A stretch of 64,000 bases of DNA from Paenibacillus xylanexedens (GTDB lineage Bacteria > Bacillota > Bacilli > Paenibacillales > Paenibacillaceae): contig NZ_JAGIKV010000003.1 of the NCBI RefSeq assembly GCF_017874615.1, forward strand, positions 1 through 64,000. The letters run 5' to 3'. Below are positions 41,870 through 49,943 of the stretch, one piece after another (the first letter of the stretch is position 1; each line of letters starts with the position of its first letter). The translations under genes and the position numbers were made by a program. The notes below the pieces were generated by a model. The model did not search any database. It saw only the letters and a list, made by a program, of their open reading frames with translations, and had not been told where the DNA came from.

Positions 41870-42693
41870 TGGTAATGAAGCCTATGGTCAAAGTCGTCAT
41901 CTACAGTATGTTAAGTGTTGCTGCAGTGGTGTGGCTCCTGCCTGTCCTGTGGGTCGTGATTTCTTCTCTGAAAACGAATAGTGATCTGTACAGCTTCCCT
42001 CCCAAGTTGTGGCCGCAGCCCGTCACCTTTGAGCATTTCAAGGAGGCATTCAGTAAAGGTGACTTTGGCTTGTATTTTATGAATAGTACGATCGTAACTG
42101 TAAGCTCAACGCTGCTACTGTTATTGATTAACTCCATGGCAGGTTTTGCATTGGCGAAATATCGCTTCCGCGGAAGCGCGATCATATTAATTGCTTTTGT
42201 CTCAACACTCATGATTCCGATTGAGGTAATTATGATCCCCATATTCAAGGTGCTGAGCGCACTGGGGCTGTATAATAGCCTACTCGCGATTATTATCCCG
42301 CCAGCAGCAACCCCGACAGGTGTGTTCCTTATGCGGCAGTATTTGTTGTCCGTACCGGACGAGCTGCTGGAAGCTGCCCGGATGGATGGAGCGGGCGAAT
42401 GGAAAATTTACTGGAGCATTATTCTTCCGATAGCGAAGCCGATTCTTGCGGTGCTCGCAATCTTCTCCTTCATGTGGAGATGGGATGATTTTGTATGGCC
42501 GTTAATTGCGATTAGTGATCCATCGAAATATACGATTCAGCTTGCGCTCTCTAATTTTATTGGAGAATACAACGTGGATTGGGGAAGTTTGCTTGCGATG
42601 TCCGTCATCACGATGCTTCCGGTACTCATTGTTTTTATGGTTTTCCAGCGGTATTTTGTCAGCGGTATGATTACTTCAGGAATGAAAGGATGA
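41869..42693 (+). CDS. Sugar ABC permease, MalG/UgpE type, 274 aa
   Basis: Begins in TAATG, overlapping the stop of the MalF-type gene. E-A-A-R-M-D-G-A-G and the I-Y-W-S-I-I-L-P-I-A-K-P coupling motif are present, as are six transmembrane helices and the F-V-S-G-M-I-T-S-G-M-K-G ending. It pairs with the upstream permease. Confidence 0.93.
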   Translation: MVMKPMVKVVIYSMLSVAAVVWLLPVLWVVISSLKTNSDLYSFPPKLWPQPVTFEHFKEAFSKGDFGLYFMNSTIVTVSSTLLLLLINSMAGFALAKYRFRGSAIILIAFVSTLMIPIEVIMIPIFKVLSALGLYNSLLAIIIPPAATPTGVFLMRQYLLSVPDELLEAARMDGAGEWKIYWSIILPIAKPILAVLAIFSFMWRWDDFVWPLIAISDPSKYTIQLALSNFIGEYNVDWGSLLAMSVITMLPVLIVFMVFQRYFVSGMITSGMKG

Positions 42694-42698
42694 GTTGA

Positions 42699-45254
42699 AT
42701 GTCAGATACCACCCGGAGTGGGATGGATACCTTGAATTATAAACCTATGAAATTAGGTCACAATCAGGTCATTAATCATTGGATGATCAGCGGCATATAT
42801 ACAAAGCCTGTTGCCTTTGTTCCAACAACGATGGAGGGAGATATTAATGATTGGCTTATCGATGGTTTTGCCATTCATGAGAATCCATGCAGAAAGGAAT
42901 TTGTAGAACATCGGAGAACGCAGCCTGTGAACCGATTTTTTGATCAATGGAGCGAGTTCCCTAGCCCGGGAGACGACTTCGTTGGAGAAGAGAACGGAAT
43001 GCCTTGGGCACTGTATTCTCCTTGGAATAATCCACGGGTGGAGCAATCAGGATTTTGGTTTGTACCGACACATCTGCGCAGTTACGCGGCGACAAGACTC
43101 ATTTCTCCGACTGCTCATACCGCCTCTTTGCGGATTAAGACCTATGGCAGTCTGACGTTGTGGGTGAATGGGGAAATGGTAACGGATTTTGCGCCACTCA
43201 TGCGTAACAAGGAGCAGGAAATCGTTATTAAAGCTGAACTTGTAGCTGGAATCAATGAGATCTATGCCTGCTGGGAGGATCTGGCTGAGCGGGATACGAT
43301 GTATGCTTTTGCGGTGGAATACCTGGGAGACGAGGAATTGGTGATTTCCCTGCCTATTGCTCCTCATTTGGCGGAGTCTGTAAAATCCGCAGAGGAAGCC
43401 CTCGAACAGGCTTATTTTCCTTCGGATCTCTTCAGAGGTGAGCAGATTAAGCTCAAGCTTCCGCTTCCCTTACCGGACATCGTTAGAGCGGTTGATATTC
43501 AGTATGGCAATTTTTTTGACGGTACCGAAAATAAGACGATACACATCGCCGAAAAGGAAACGGACCTGGTCCTGGCACATACGAATCAACTCGGTCATCA
43601 TTACGTATATTTCACGCTGGCTATTTCAGTTTCAAATGTTGTACTAACCAAGAAGTTTGGCTGCCAATCCTATGATACGAGCTATGATGAGACTGCTCAG
43701 CAAGCTGCGGATATTGAAGCCCGCAAATCCTTGGCTCTGCGATGTATTGCCGAGAAGGGCAGTCCCAATATTCATAAGGCCATTGCCATGCTCAAAACAG
43801 GAGGCAATCTGCAAGAAGCGGAGAACATTTTGCTTGAGGGTGTGGAAGGGATTGAGCAACGGAAGGATTGCAGTGACTTCTATCTGGTGGGACTGTTCCG
43901 TCTATGGAGAGATGAGAGAAATAGCGGTCTGTTCAGTGAATCGTTCTGGGATCGGGTAAAAGCAAGCATTCTGGGCTATCGATATTGGATCGATGAACCT
44001 GGCGATGATGTGATGTGGTTCTTCAGTGAGAACCATGCCTTGTTGTTCCATACCAATGAACTGTTAGCCGGACAGCTGTTTGGGGATGAAACGTTCAGCA
44101 ACAGTGGTGAATCCGGTGAAGTACATCGTCAAAAAGCAGAGCAGCGGCTTGCACTATGGTTTGAGCGCTTTTTGGATGAAGGATTGGCAGAATGGAATTC
44201 AAGTGCATACATTCCGATTGATGCGGTTGGGTTGTTGCATATCTATGAATTTGCCCATAATGAACAGCTCAGGCAGCAAGCCAAAAAGGCAATGGACTTG
44301 TTATTCTATTATATTACCGTTCAGATGCATCAAGGAGTCTTGTCCACAACGTTTGGGCGCAGCTATGAGAAGGAATTGCTGGGTAGTTATGCAGCGGGAA
44401 CCACTTCAATGTGCTGGATCGCTTATGGCGTTGGCAATGTAAACAATTATTCAATAAGCAATGTTGCCTTGAGTTTATCCGATTACATTCCTCCAGCAGC
44501 ATATCAGGAGCATCTGTTGCTCGGGGACAATCAGCAGTTGGTGTTCGCTAATGAGCAGGGCAAGGGAGGTTACGCCAAGCTCTATCATTGTCGGACCAAG
44601 GAATACTCCTTATCCTCAATCATTCGCTTTCGTCCAGGCAAGCTAGGTTATCAGGAGCATGTCCAGCATTTATCTCTGTCACCTGAGGCGCTGATCTGGG
44701 TGAATCATCCGGCAGAAATATACAAGCATGGGGATGGTCGACCTTGCTTCTGGGCTGGGAATGGAATATTGCCCGATGTTGTTCAACATGAAGGGATCGC
44801 TTTGATGATGTTTGATATTCCTGCGGATCACAACTCGGACTGGACACATGCTTATTTTCCTACGCACTCCTTCACGGAATGGGTAAGGCATGAGAACTGG
44901 CATTTTGCCCGTTTGGATAAGGGTTATGCAGCTATATATGCGGCTAACGGGACGAGTATGGAGAGCAACGGGGTGACAAGAGAGCGTGAACTTATTTCCC
45001 CTGGCTTGCGTAACGCCTGGATTATAAGAGCAGGAAGCGAACAGCAATTCGGGTCATTTGACGCTTTTATCAACCAAGTTCGTTCTGCGAGCCCGCAATT
45101 CGATAATCAAGCATTAACTCTCACTCTAACAGACCCGGTATATGGTCCAATTCAATGGGGAATGAACAAGCCTTTTCTTATTAAAGAAGAGGAAATTATA
45201 CACGAAGGTTATGGAGTGAAGGGACAACTGAAGTTACTGGACATGGAGCGCTGA
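42699..45254 (+). CDS. Unassigned 851-aa protein, probable carbohydrate-active enzyme
   Basis: No signal peptide, so cytoplasmic. The first 330 residues look like beta-sandwich modules, with T-L-W-V-N-G-E typical of a jelly-roll. About 345-630 is helix rich in (alpha/alpha) toroid style and contains F-F-S-E-N-H, W-N-S-S-A-Y-I-P-I-D-A-V-G-L and G-R-S-Y-E-K, candidate catalytic segments. The end (about 640-851) is beta rich. I recall related bacterial proteins of no assigned activity. It starts 5 bases after the permease gene and precedes GH105 by 35 bases, so it should act on the imported oligosaccharide. A lyase or hydrolase is likely; neither is proved. Confidence 0.75.
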   Translation: MSDTTRSGMDTLNYKPMKLGHNQVINHWMISGIYTKPVAFVPTTMEGDINDWLIDGFAIHENPCRKEFVEHRRTQPVNRFFDQWSEFPSPGDDFVGEENGMPWALYSPWNNPRVEQSGFWFVPTHLRSYAATRLISPTAHTASLRIKTYGSLTLWVNGEMVTDFAPLMRNKEQEIVIKAELVAGINEIYACWEDLAERDTMYAFAVEYLGDEELVISLPIAPHLAESVKSAEEALEQAYFPSDLFRGEQIKLKLPLPLPDIVRAVDIQYGNFFDGTENKTIHIAEKETDLVLAHTNQLGHHYVYFTLAISVSNVVLTKKFGCQSYDTSYDETAQQAADIEARKSLALRCIAEKGSPNIHKAIAMLKTGGNLQEAENILLEGVEGIEQRKDCSDFYLVGLFRLWRDERNSGLFSESFWDRVKASILGYRYWIDEPGDDVMWFFSENHALLFHTNELLAGQLFGDETFSNSGESGEVHRQKAEQRLALWFERFLDEGLAEWNSSAYIPIDAVGLLHIYEFAHNEQLRQQAKKAMDLLFYYITVQMHQGVLSTTFGRSYEKELLGSYAAGTTSMCWIAYGVGNVNNYSISNVALSLSDYIPPAAYQEHLLLGDNQQLVFANEQGKGGYAKLYHCRTKEYSLSSIIRFRPGKLGYQEHVQHLSLSPEALIWVNHPAEIYKHGDGRPCFWAGNGILPDVVQHEGIALMMFDIPADHNSDWTHAYFPTHSFTEWVRHENWHFARLDKGYAAIYAANGTSMESNGVTRERELISPGLRNAWIIRAGSEQQFGSFDAFINQVRSASPQFDNQALTLTLTDPVYGPIQWGMNKPFLIKEEEIIHEGYGVKGQLKLLDMER

Positions 45255-45289
45255 ATCGTGTGTAAGAAACCAAGGGAGTGATAACCAAC

Positions 45290-46360
45290 ATGCTGAATCA
45301 AATGGTGCTGCAGGAGAGAATAAGCAAGGTATCCCAAGCGATGGAGTCTATGAAAAACACAAGCATCAATGAACAGTTTCCCATCGGACTAATCGACATA
45401 CATCTATGGGAATGGCCGCAAGGTGTTGGTCTGTATGGCTTGCTTCAGCTCCATGAGGCAACGAAAGATCCTAAAGTGCTGGAATTTCTGGAATCATGGT
45501 ACAATGCAAGGCTGATGGAAGGGTTACCGGAAAAAAATGTGAACACCTGTGCTCCGCTCCTTACTTTGATCTCATTATGCGAGCTGACCGGAAACAAGGA
45601 GTACGAACAGGTCTGTGAGGAGTGGAGCAGTTGGATCATGGATGGACTGCTGCGAACCGGAGATGGTGCGTTTCAGCATATGATCACGGGAGACGCCAAT
45701 GATGGTCAAATTCTGATTGATACCCTGTTTATGACGGTGCTATTTTTGGCCAAGGCAGGGGTATACTTCAAGAAACCCGACATGGTGGAAGAAGCCAAAC
45801 GACAGTTCCTTGTGCATATCAAATATCTATACAACAAGAAAACCGGATTGTTCTATCATGGCTGGGATTTCAACGAAAATCATAATTATGGTGCTGTTCA
45901 TTGGGGAAGAGGCAATGCATGGTATACGGCGGGAGTTATGGATTTCCTGAATATCATTCCGATCGAAGACGGGCTAAAAGCCTATCTATTGGATACAGCA
46001 ACCGCTCAAGTCAGAGCACTGAGCAAGCTTCAGGGTGAGGATGGCATGTGGCACACTGTGCTGGATGATCCAACCTCTTACAAAGAAACCTCGGCAACGG
46101 CAGCGATTGGATACGGCATTCTTAAGGGAATCCGGTATGGATACCTGGATGAATCCTATCGCCAGAATGGCTTGAGTGCGCTTGAAGCGGTGTTGAAACA
46201 TATTGATGATAACGGAGTTGTACAGCAGGTGTCCTATGGTACACCTGTGGGGCAGGATGCTCAGTTTTATAAAGATATAGCGATCAGTCCGATGGGATAT
46301 GGTCAAGCACTTACGTTGTTTATCCTGATTGAAGGCTTGCGGGTTCCAACCGCCGACTAG
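45290..46360 (+). CDS. GH105 unsaturated glucuronyl/galacturonyl hydrolase (YteR-like), 356 aa
   Basis: The (alpha/alpha)6 barrel of GH105 is recognisable: L-W-E-W-P-Q-G-V-G-L-Y-G, N-D-G-Q-I-L-I-D-T-L-F-M with the conserved Asp, F-Y-H-G-W-D and H-W-G-R-G-N-A-W, then E-T-S-A-T-A-A-I-G-Y-G. Such enzymes hydrolyse the unsaturated uronic acid from lyase products in the cytoplasm. ATG 45290 behind AAGGGAG; GTG 45278 is possible. It implies that a lyase produces its substrate. Confidence 0.92.
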   Translation: MLNQMVLQERISKVSQAMESMKNTSINEQFPIGLIDIHLWEWPQGVGLYGLLQLHEATKDPKVLEFLESWYNARLMEGLPEKNVNTCAPLLTLISLCELTGNKEYEQVCEEWSSWIMDGLLRTGDGAFQHMITGDANDGQILIDTLFMTVLFLAKAGVYFKKPDMVEEAKRQFLVHIKYLYNKKTGLFYHGWDFNENHNYGAVHWGRGNAWYTAGVMDFLNIIPIEDGLKAYLLDTATAQVRALSKLQGEDGMWHTVLDDPTSYKETSATAAIGYGILKGIRYGYLDESYRQNGLSALEAVLKHIDDNGVVQQVSYGTPVGQDAQFYKDIAISPMGYGQALTLFILIEGLRVPTAD

Positions 46361-46379
46361 AATAAGGTGGACTTTGTGT

Positions 46380-46417
46380 GGAGGATAGGGGATACAGTTT
46401 CCTCTATCCTCCTTTTT
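46380..46417. terminator. Bidirectional terminator between convergent genes
   Basis: GGAGGATAG (46380-46388) pairs with CTATCCTCC (46404-46412) plus an inner GGA/TCC, followed by TTTTT on the + strand. It ends the GH105 operon and probably also the minus-strand oxidoreductase. Confidence 0.88.
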
Positions 46418-46420
46418 GTT

Positions 46421-48670
46421 TTAGTAAGCTCGAATCTCGATTAATTCGGCATATCTGCTGCCATTTGTGGCATCAATTATGATTCTCAGAGCCTGAGCTG
46501 ATACAGGGACATCCAGGGAATGAATAAATTTTCTTTTGTGATTTTCTTGCACACTTGCGACTTGTGTCCATTCGCCAGCCGGAGTCAGTACCTCCACGTG
46601 ATAATCACGCACCAGCTCAGGCATCACACGGAATGTTGTGTGATGGTGATGTAAATTAACCAGATCCTCGTTCACATCATCATTAAACGTCAAGTGCAAC
46701 TCAGCTAAGGTTTGTGGCTCTTCCCATGTCAGTTGCACCCATTCAGGATTGCCAGACTGCATCGGCTGCGACATCCACTGTTGCGGCCCACCGTAAGGGC
46801 GATGATAACCGTTAATCGTGTTGTCCGCTGAATATGCCGAAGTCTCAGAGAGGGTACGACAGCAGAATGGCTGACGCGCCAACCCCTGCATGGACCATAA
46901 TACGACAGGCTGATCCGTGGCATGATCCTCCAGATTTTTGGACACGTGGTTTTCTTCAGTTTTGAAGAAGATCAGCACCCCGCTGTGTGCTTCTGTCGAA
47001 TGATAGAGTGAGACGGCTTTATTGGAGCGGATGATTATAAAAGCATTCTGTGGTTCTTCCGGTCGCCATTCGAGCGGCAGCTTCACCCACTGCGCAGTTC
47101 CTGTTGTAACGTTAACAGTCGCCGTAACTTGTAACGAATGCGGGACGTAGTTCTCCTTACGCCCCGTATCCCACAGCTCTACCGTCAGCGCGGTATCGCT
47201 GGATGCATCCAGCAGCAGCTCCAGGCCGCTGAGCACTGGATGCACAGGCAGCAGCAGGGCAACATCCGTACCCAGCGGGTACGTCTCGCCAGGCTGCTCA
47301 AGGACGATGCCCGTCAGCGTGCTGGAGGCTGTAGCCTTGGCACGCCGGGCCAGATCCAGCTCATCGTGGCTGCGCACCCCGATGATGGATGCGTCCTGCC
47401 GCAGCAACGTCTGCTGCAGGACCGCCAGATGCCTCGCGTGCAGCTCGCGCGGCGATACCCCCATGGCCGCGCAGAGCGCCGCGCCCGTACCCGCGGCTTC
47501 GCCGATGACCGCGCATGTTGCCATGACGCGCGTTGTGCCGAAGGCGACATGTGATGCACTGATGTCGCGCCCGGCCATGAGCATATTCCGCACATTCGCG
47601 GAATACAGCGAGCGGAACGGCACGTGATATACGCCATCGGCATGCATATGCTTCGAGCCACTCGCTTCGGCGTACATGCCCTGCGGAGGATGCAGGTCAA
47701 TGGACCAGCCGCCAAAGGCAACGGCATCCGGGAACTCCCGCTGGCTAATAATATCGTTCTGGGTGAGCACATAGTCACCCGTGAAGCGGCGGTACTCCCT
47801 TTTGCCAGGCAGCGAACCAATCCACTCCAGCGTCATATGATCTGCATCAAACTTGCCGGAGTTCTTGATATAGTCCCAGATCCCGTAGATCACGGACCAC
47901 AGTTCATCACGGATCAGCTCATTGTCATGAACGGTGTCATGTTCACCGCCCCATTCAATCCACCAATAATGACAACCGGAATCCCCGCTGCGAATGACCC
48001 GGCGAATCGGAATGCTGGTCTGTGTAATATCTTTGGCAAAAGAAGGCGGGATATAACGGACAGGCGCACCAGCATCCTTGGTATAAAAGAGGAGTGTACT
48101 GCCCAGCGTAATCTGATCAGCCACCTCAGGTGCCCATTCTTCACCATATTCGCTGCGGGCTTCCCGGCCGAGTGCAAACTTGGCTCCAGCCAGAAAGCCA
48201 ACCAATCCATCACCCGTACAGTCCAGGTAGAAGCTGCTCTCAAAATGAATTCTACGCTCGGAGCCCATCATCCAGCCAGTGACAGAGGTGATCTTTCGTT
48301 CATCCCCATCGCCTGAGGCTTGCACTTCATGCACATCCGTATTTAAATACAAGGTGATATTCGATTCGGCTCGGACCGCTTCGAGAATGACTAGATCCCA
48401 GAGATACGGGTTGCCTTCCGGGTTGCGGTACTGGTTCTCTACAAACAATTCCCCCATAATACCCGTTTCCCGGGCATAACGGTTAATCCCGTGGGCGGTG
48501 GCACCGCACACCCAGACCCGAACCTCGCTGCTGGAATTGCCGCCAAGCACGGGGCGGTTCTGCACCAGCGCCACCTGCTGCCCCATGCGGGCAGCGGCTA
48601 TCGCGGCGCATACACCAGCAAGTCCTCCGCCGATGACGGTGATGTCGTATTGTACATGCTCTTGTTTCAT
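46421..48670 (-). CDS. FAD-dependent oxidoreductase with C-terminal beta-sandwich, 749 aa
   Basis: I-T-V-I-G-G-G-L-A-G-V-C-A-A-I-A-A-A-R is the FAD-binding dinucleotide motif in the FAD_oxidored (PF12831) style, continued by P-V-L-G-G-N-S-S-S-E-V and G-R-D-I-S-A-S-H-V-A-F-G-T-T-R. After about residue 440 come two jelly-roll-like regions. The final part (W-V-Q-L-T-W-E-E-P-Q, T-F-R-V-M-P-E-L) resembles a galactose-binding-like module. AAGGAGGT lies 7 bases before ATG 48670, so I reject the upstream ATG. Substrate unknown; a sugar acid or alcohol is suggested by context. Confidence 0.85.
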   Translation of the reverse strand: MKQEHVQYDITVIGGGLAGVCAAIAAARMGQQVALVQNRPVLGGNSSSEVRVWVCGATAHGINRYARETGIMGELFVENQYRNPEGNPYLWDLVILEAVRAESNITLYLNTDVHEVQASGDGDERKITSVTGWMMGSERRIHFESSFYLDCTGDGLVGFLAGAKFALGREARSEYGEEWAPEVADQITLGSTLLFYTKDAGAPVRYIPPSFAKDITQTSIPIRRVIRSGDSGCHYWWIEWGGEHDTVHDNELIRDELWSVIYGIWDYIKNSGKFDADHMTLEWIGSLPGKREYRRFTGDYVLTQNDIISQREFPDAVAFGGWSIDLHPPQGMYAEASGSKHMHADGVYHVPFRSLYSANVRNMLMAGRDISASHVAFGTTRVMATCAVIGEAAGTGAALCAAMGVSPRELHARHLAVLQQTLLRQDASIIGVRSHDELDLARRAKATASSTLTGIVLEQPGETYPLGTDVALLLPVHPVLSGLELLLDASSDTALTVELWDTGRKENYVPHSLQVTATVNVTTGTAQWVKLPLEWRPEEPQNAFIIIRSNKAVSLYHSTEAHSGVLIFFKTEENHVSKNLEDHATDQPVVLWSMQGLARQPFCCRTLSETSAYSADNTINGYHRPYGGPQQWMSQPMQSGNPEWVQLTWEEPQTLAELHLTFNDDVNEDLVNLHHHHTTFRVMPELVRDYHVEVLTPAGEWTQVASVQENHKRKFIHSLDVPVSAQALRIIIDATNGSRYAELIEIRAY

Positions 48671-48816
48671 ATCTGTGACCTCCTTAACTGAAGTTAGATC
48701 CACCTTGACTCCAACTACATATCTATAATTTCATCTTAGATTTATATATTCACTTTTTAAATGCACTATACTATCATCAAACATATACTTTATTTCACAG
48801 AAAGGGTGGTCAAGTC

Positions 48817-49581
48817 ATGGAGCTGCTTAACCACATCTACTGGAAGCAAAAAGGGGAATTTGCTCTTACGGAAGATATCTATACGACTTGGGTGGCTTTT
48901 GCTGTCGAAGAGGGAATATTCCATTATGAGATTGGGGGTCAGATCGGAGAAGCGAGTTTTGGCGATCTGGTGCTGTGCCCCCCGGCGGTTCCTTTTCGGC
49001 GGACAGTCATTACCCCGCTGACATTTCACTATTTACAGTTTAGCAGTAGCCTGGAGGAGGAGGAGTTTCTGCCACCAGCCGGAAAATCGCTGATTAATGA
49101 CACGAAGCGGTTAGCCTCGACGTACGCTTATTTACGCCAGGACAGTGAGGAGAATAAGGGGGAAGTTGCCCGTTGGAAGACACATTTTATGATGGATTTG
49201 TGGCAGTTGTATCAGGTGGAACGCAGACAGAATCGCTTAAAGGAGCGGAGATTTACCGAAGACGCACGAATGGCTGAAGCGGCAGCGCTGCTGGAGGAGC
49301 GGGCGGAAGAGGAGATCAGCCTTCAGGAATTGGCGCAGCGACTGGCCTTGAGTCCGGTGCAGTTGACAAGGCGTTTCCGGGAAGCTTTTCAGGAGACGCC
49401 ATCAGGCTATCTCAAACGGGTCCGTCTGAAAAAAGCGCAGAACCTCTTGGCTGACAGCAGCCTGACCCTTAACCAAATTGCCGAGCGATGCGGATATGAG
49501 AACGGTTTTTATCTGAGTAGAGTGTTCTCCAAAACGTTGGGCATAAGTCCATCTGAGTATCGCAGGAGACACAGGGTGTAA
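48817..49581 (+). CDS. AraC family transcriptional regulator, 254 aa
   Basis: An N-terminal cupin-like region contains W-V-A-F-A-V-E-E-G and G-D-L-V-L-C-P-P-A-V-P-F, and the last 100 residues are two AraC helix-turn-helix motifs with A-Q-R-L-A-L-S-P-V-Q-L-T-R-R-F and Y-L-S-R-V-F-S-K-T-L-G-I-S-P. It diverges from the oxidoreductase with a 146-base shared control region (48671-48816) and is its likely regulator. AAGGGTGG precedes the ATG. Confidence 0.9.
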   Translation: MELLNHIYWKQKGEFALTEDIYTTWVAFAVEEGIFHYEIGGQIGEASFGDLVLCPPAVPFRRTVITPLTFHYLQFSSSLEEEEFLPPAGKSLINDTKRLASTYAYLRQDSEENKGEVARWKTHFMMDLWQLYQVERRQNRLKERRFTEDARMAEAAALLEERAEEEISLQELAQRLALSPVQLTRRFREAFQETPSGYLKRVRLKKAQNLLADSSLTLNQIAERCGYENGFYLSRVFSKTLGISPSEYRRRHRV

Positions 49582-49943
49582 GCCGAAAGAAGTGAACAGA
49601 AAGCTTTGAAGACTACTTTAAAGACAACTTTTGAAGCCAGCGGAGCACCAGGTATACACCTTCGTTACGGGTTGTCCAGATTATGGAGGAGCTGGTGTGA
49701 ATGAGTGCAGCAGCAACGGATACTGCATTTCTAACCGAAATTAGAGGGGAAGTACATTTCAGTTGTAGACCATAGACAATTTATACTATAATTTACCATA
49801 TGTAGTCCTTATCCGAACGTATGCCCCCCGTATCCGTTTGAATGAGGACTCTGATTTTATAACTAAAACCAAGGAGGTGGATATGGCCTTAGCCTTTGGA
49901 ATAAGGAATTCATCCTAATATTCGATAAAGGAGAATGGAAGCG
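49582..49943 (+). other. Xylanase upstream region
   Basis: This 362-base gap has a TATAAT -10 at 49787-49792, with TTGTAG 18 bases upstream as the only -35 candidate. A possible stem pairs AGTCCT (49804-49809) with AGGACT (49845-49850) in the transcript leader, followed by the short leader ORF at 49883. No long gene is present in the first 200 bases. Confidence 0.45.
49883..49918 (+). CDS. Candidate leader peptide, 11 aa
   Basis: AAGGAGGTGGAT, one of the strongest ribosome binding sites in the window, is followed by ATG and M-A-L-A-F-G-I-R-N-S-S, ending at TAA 25 bases before the xylanase start. Its position suggests a leader or re-initiation element. Chance cannot be excluded for so short a frame. 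Confidence 0.4.
   Translation: MALAFGIRNSS

Noticed and set aside
47138..48316. Long open frames opposite the FAD oxidoreductase gene
   Set aside because: They are shadows of the GC-rich codons in that gene, lack ribosome binding sites and resemble no protein.
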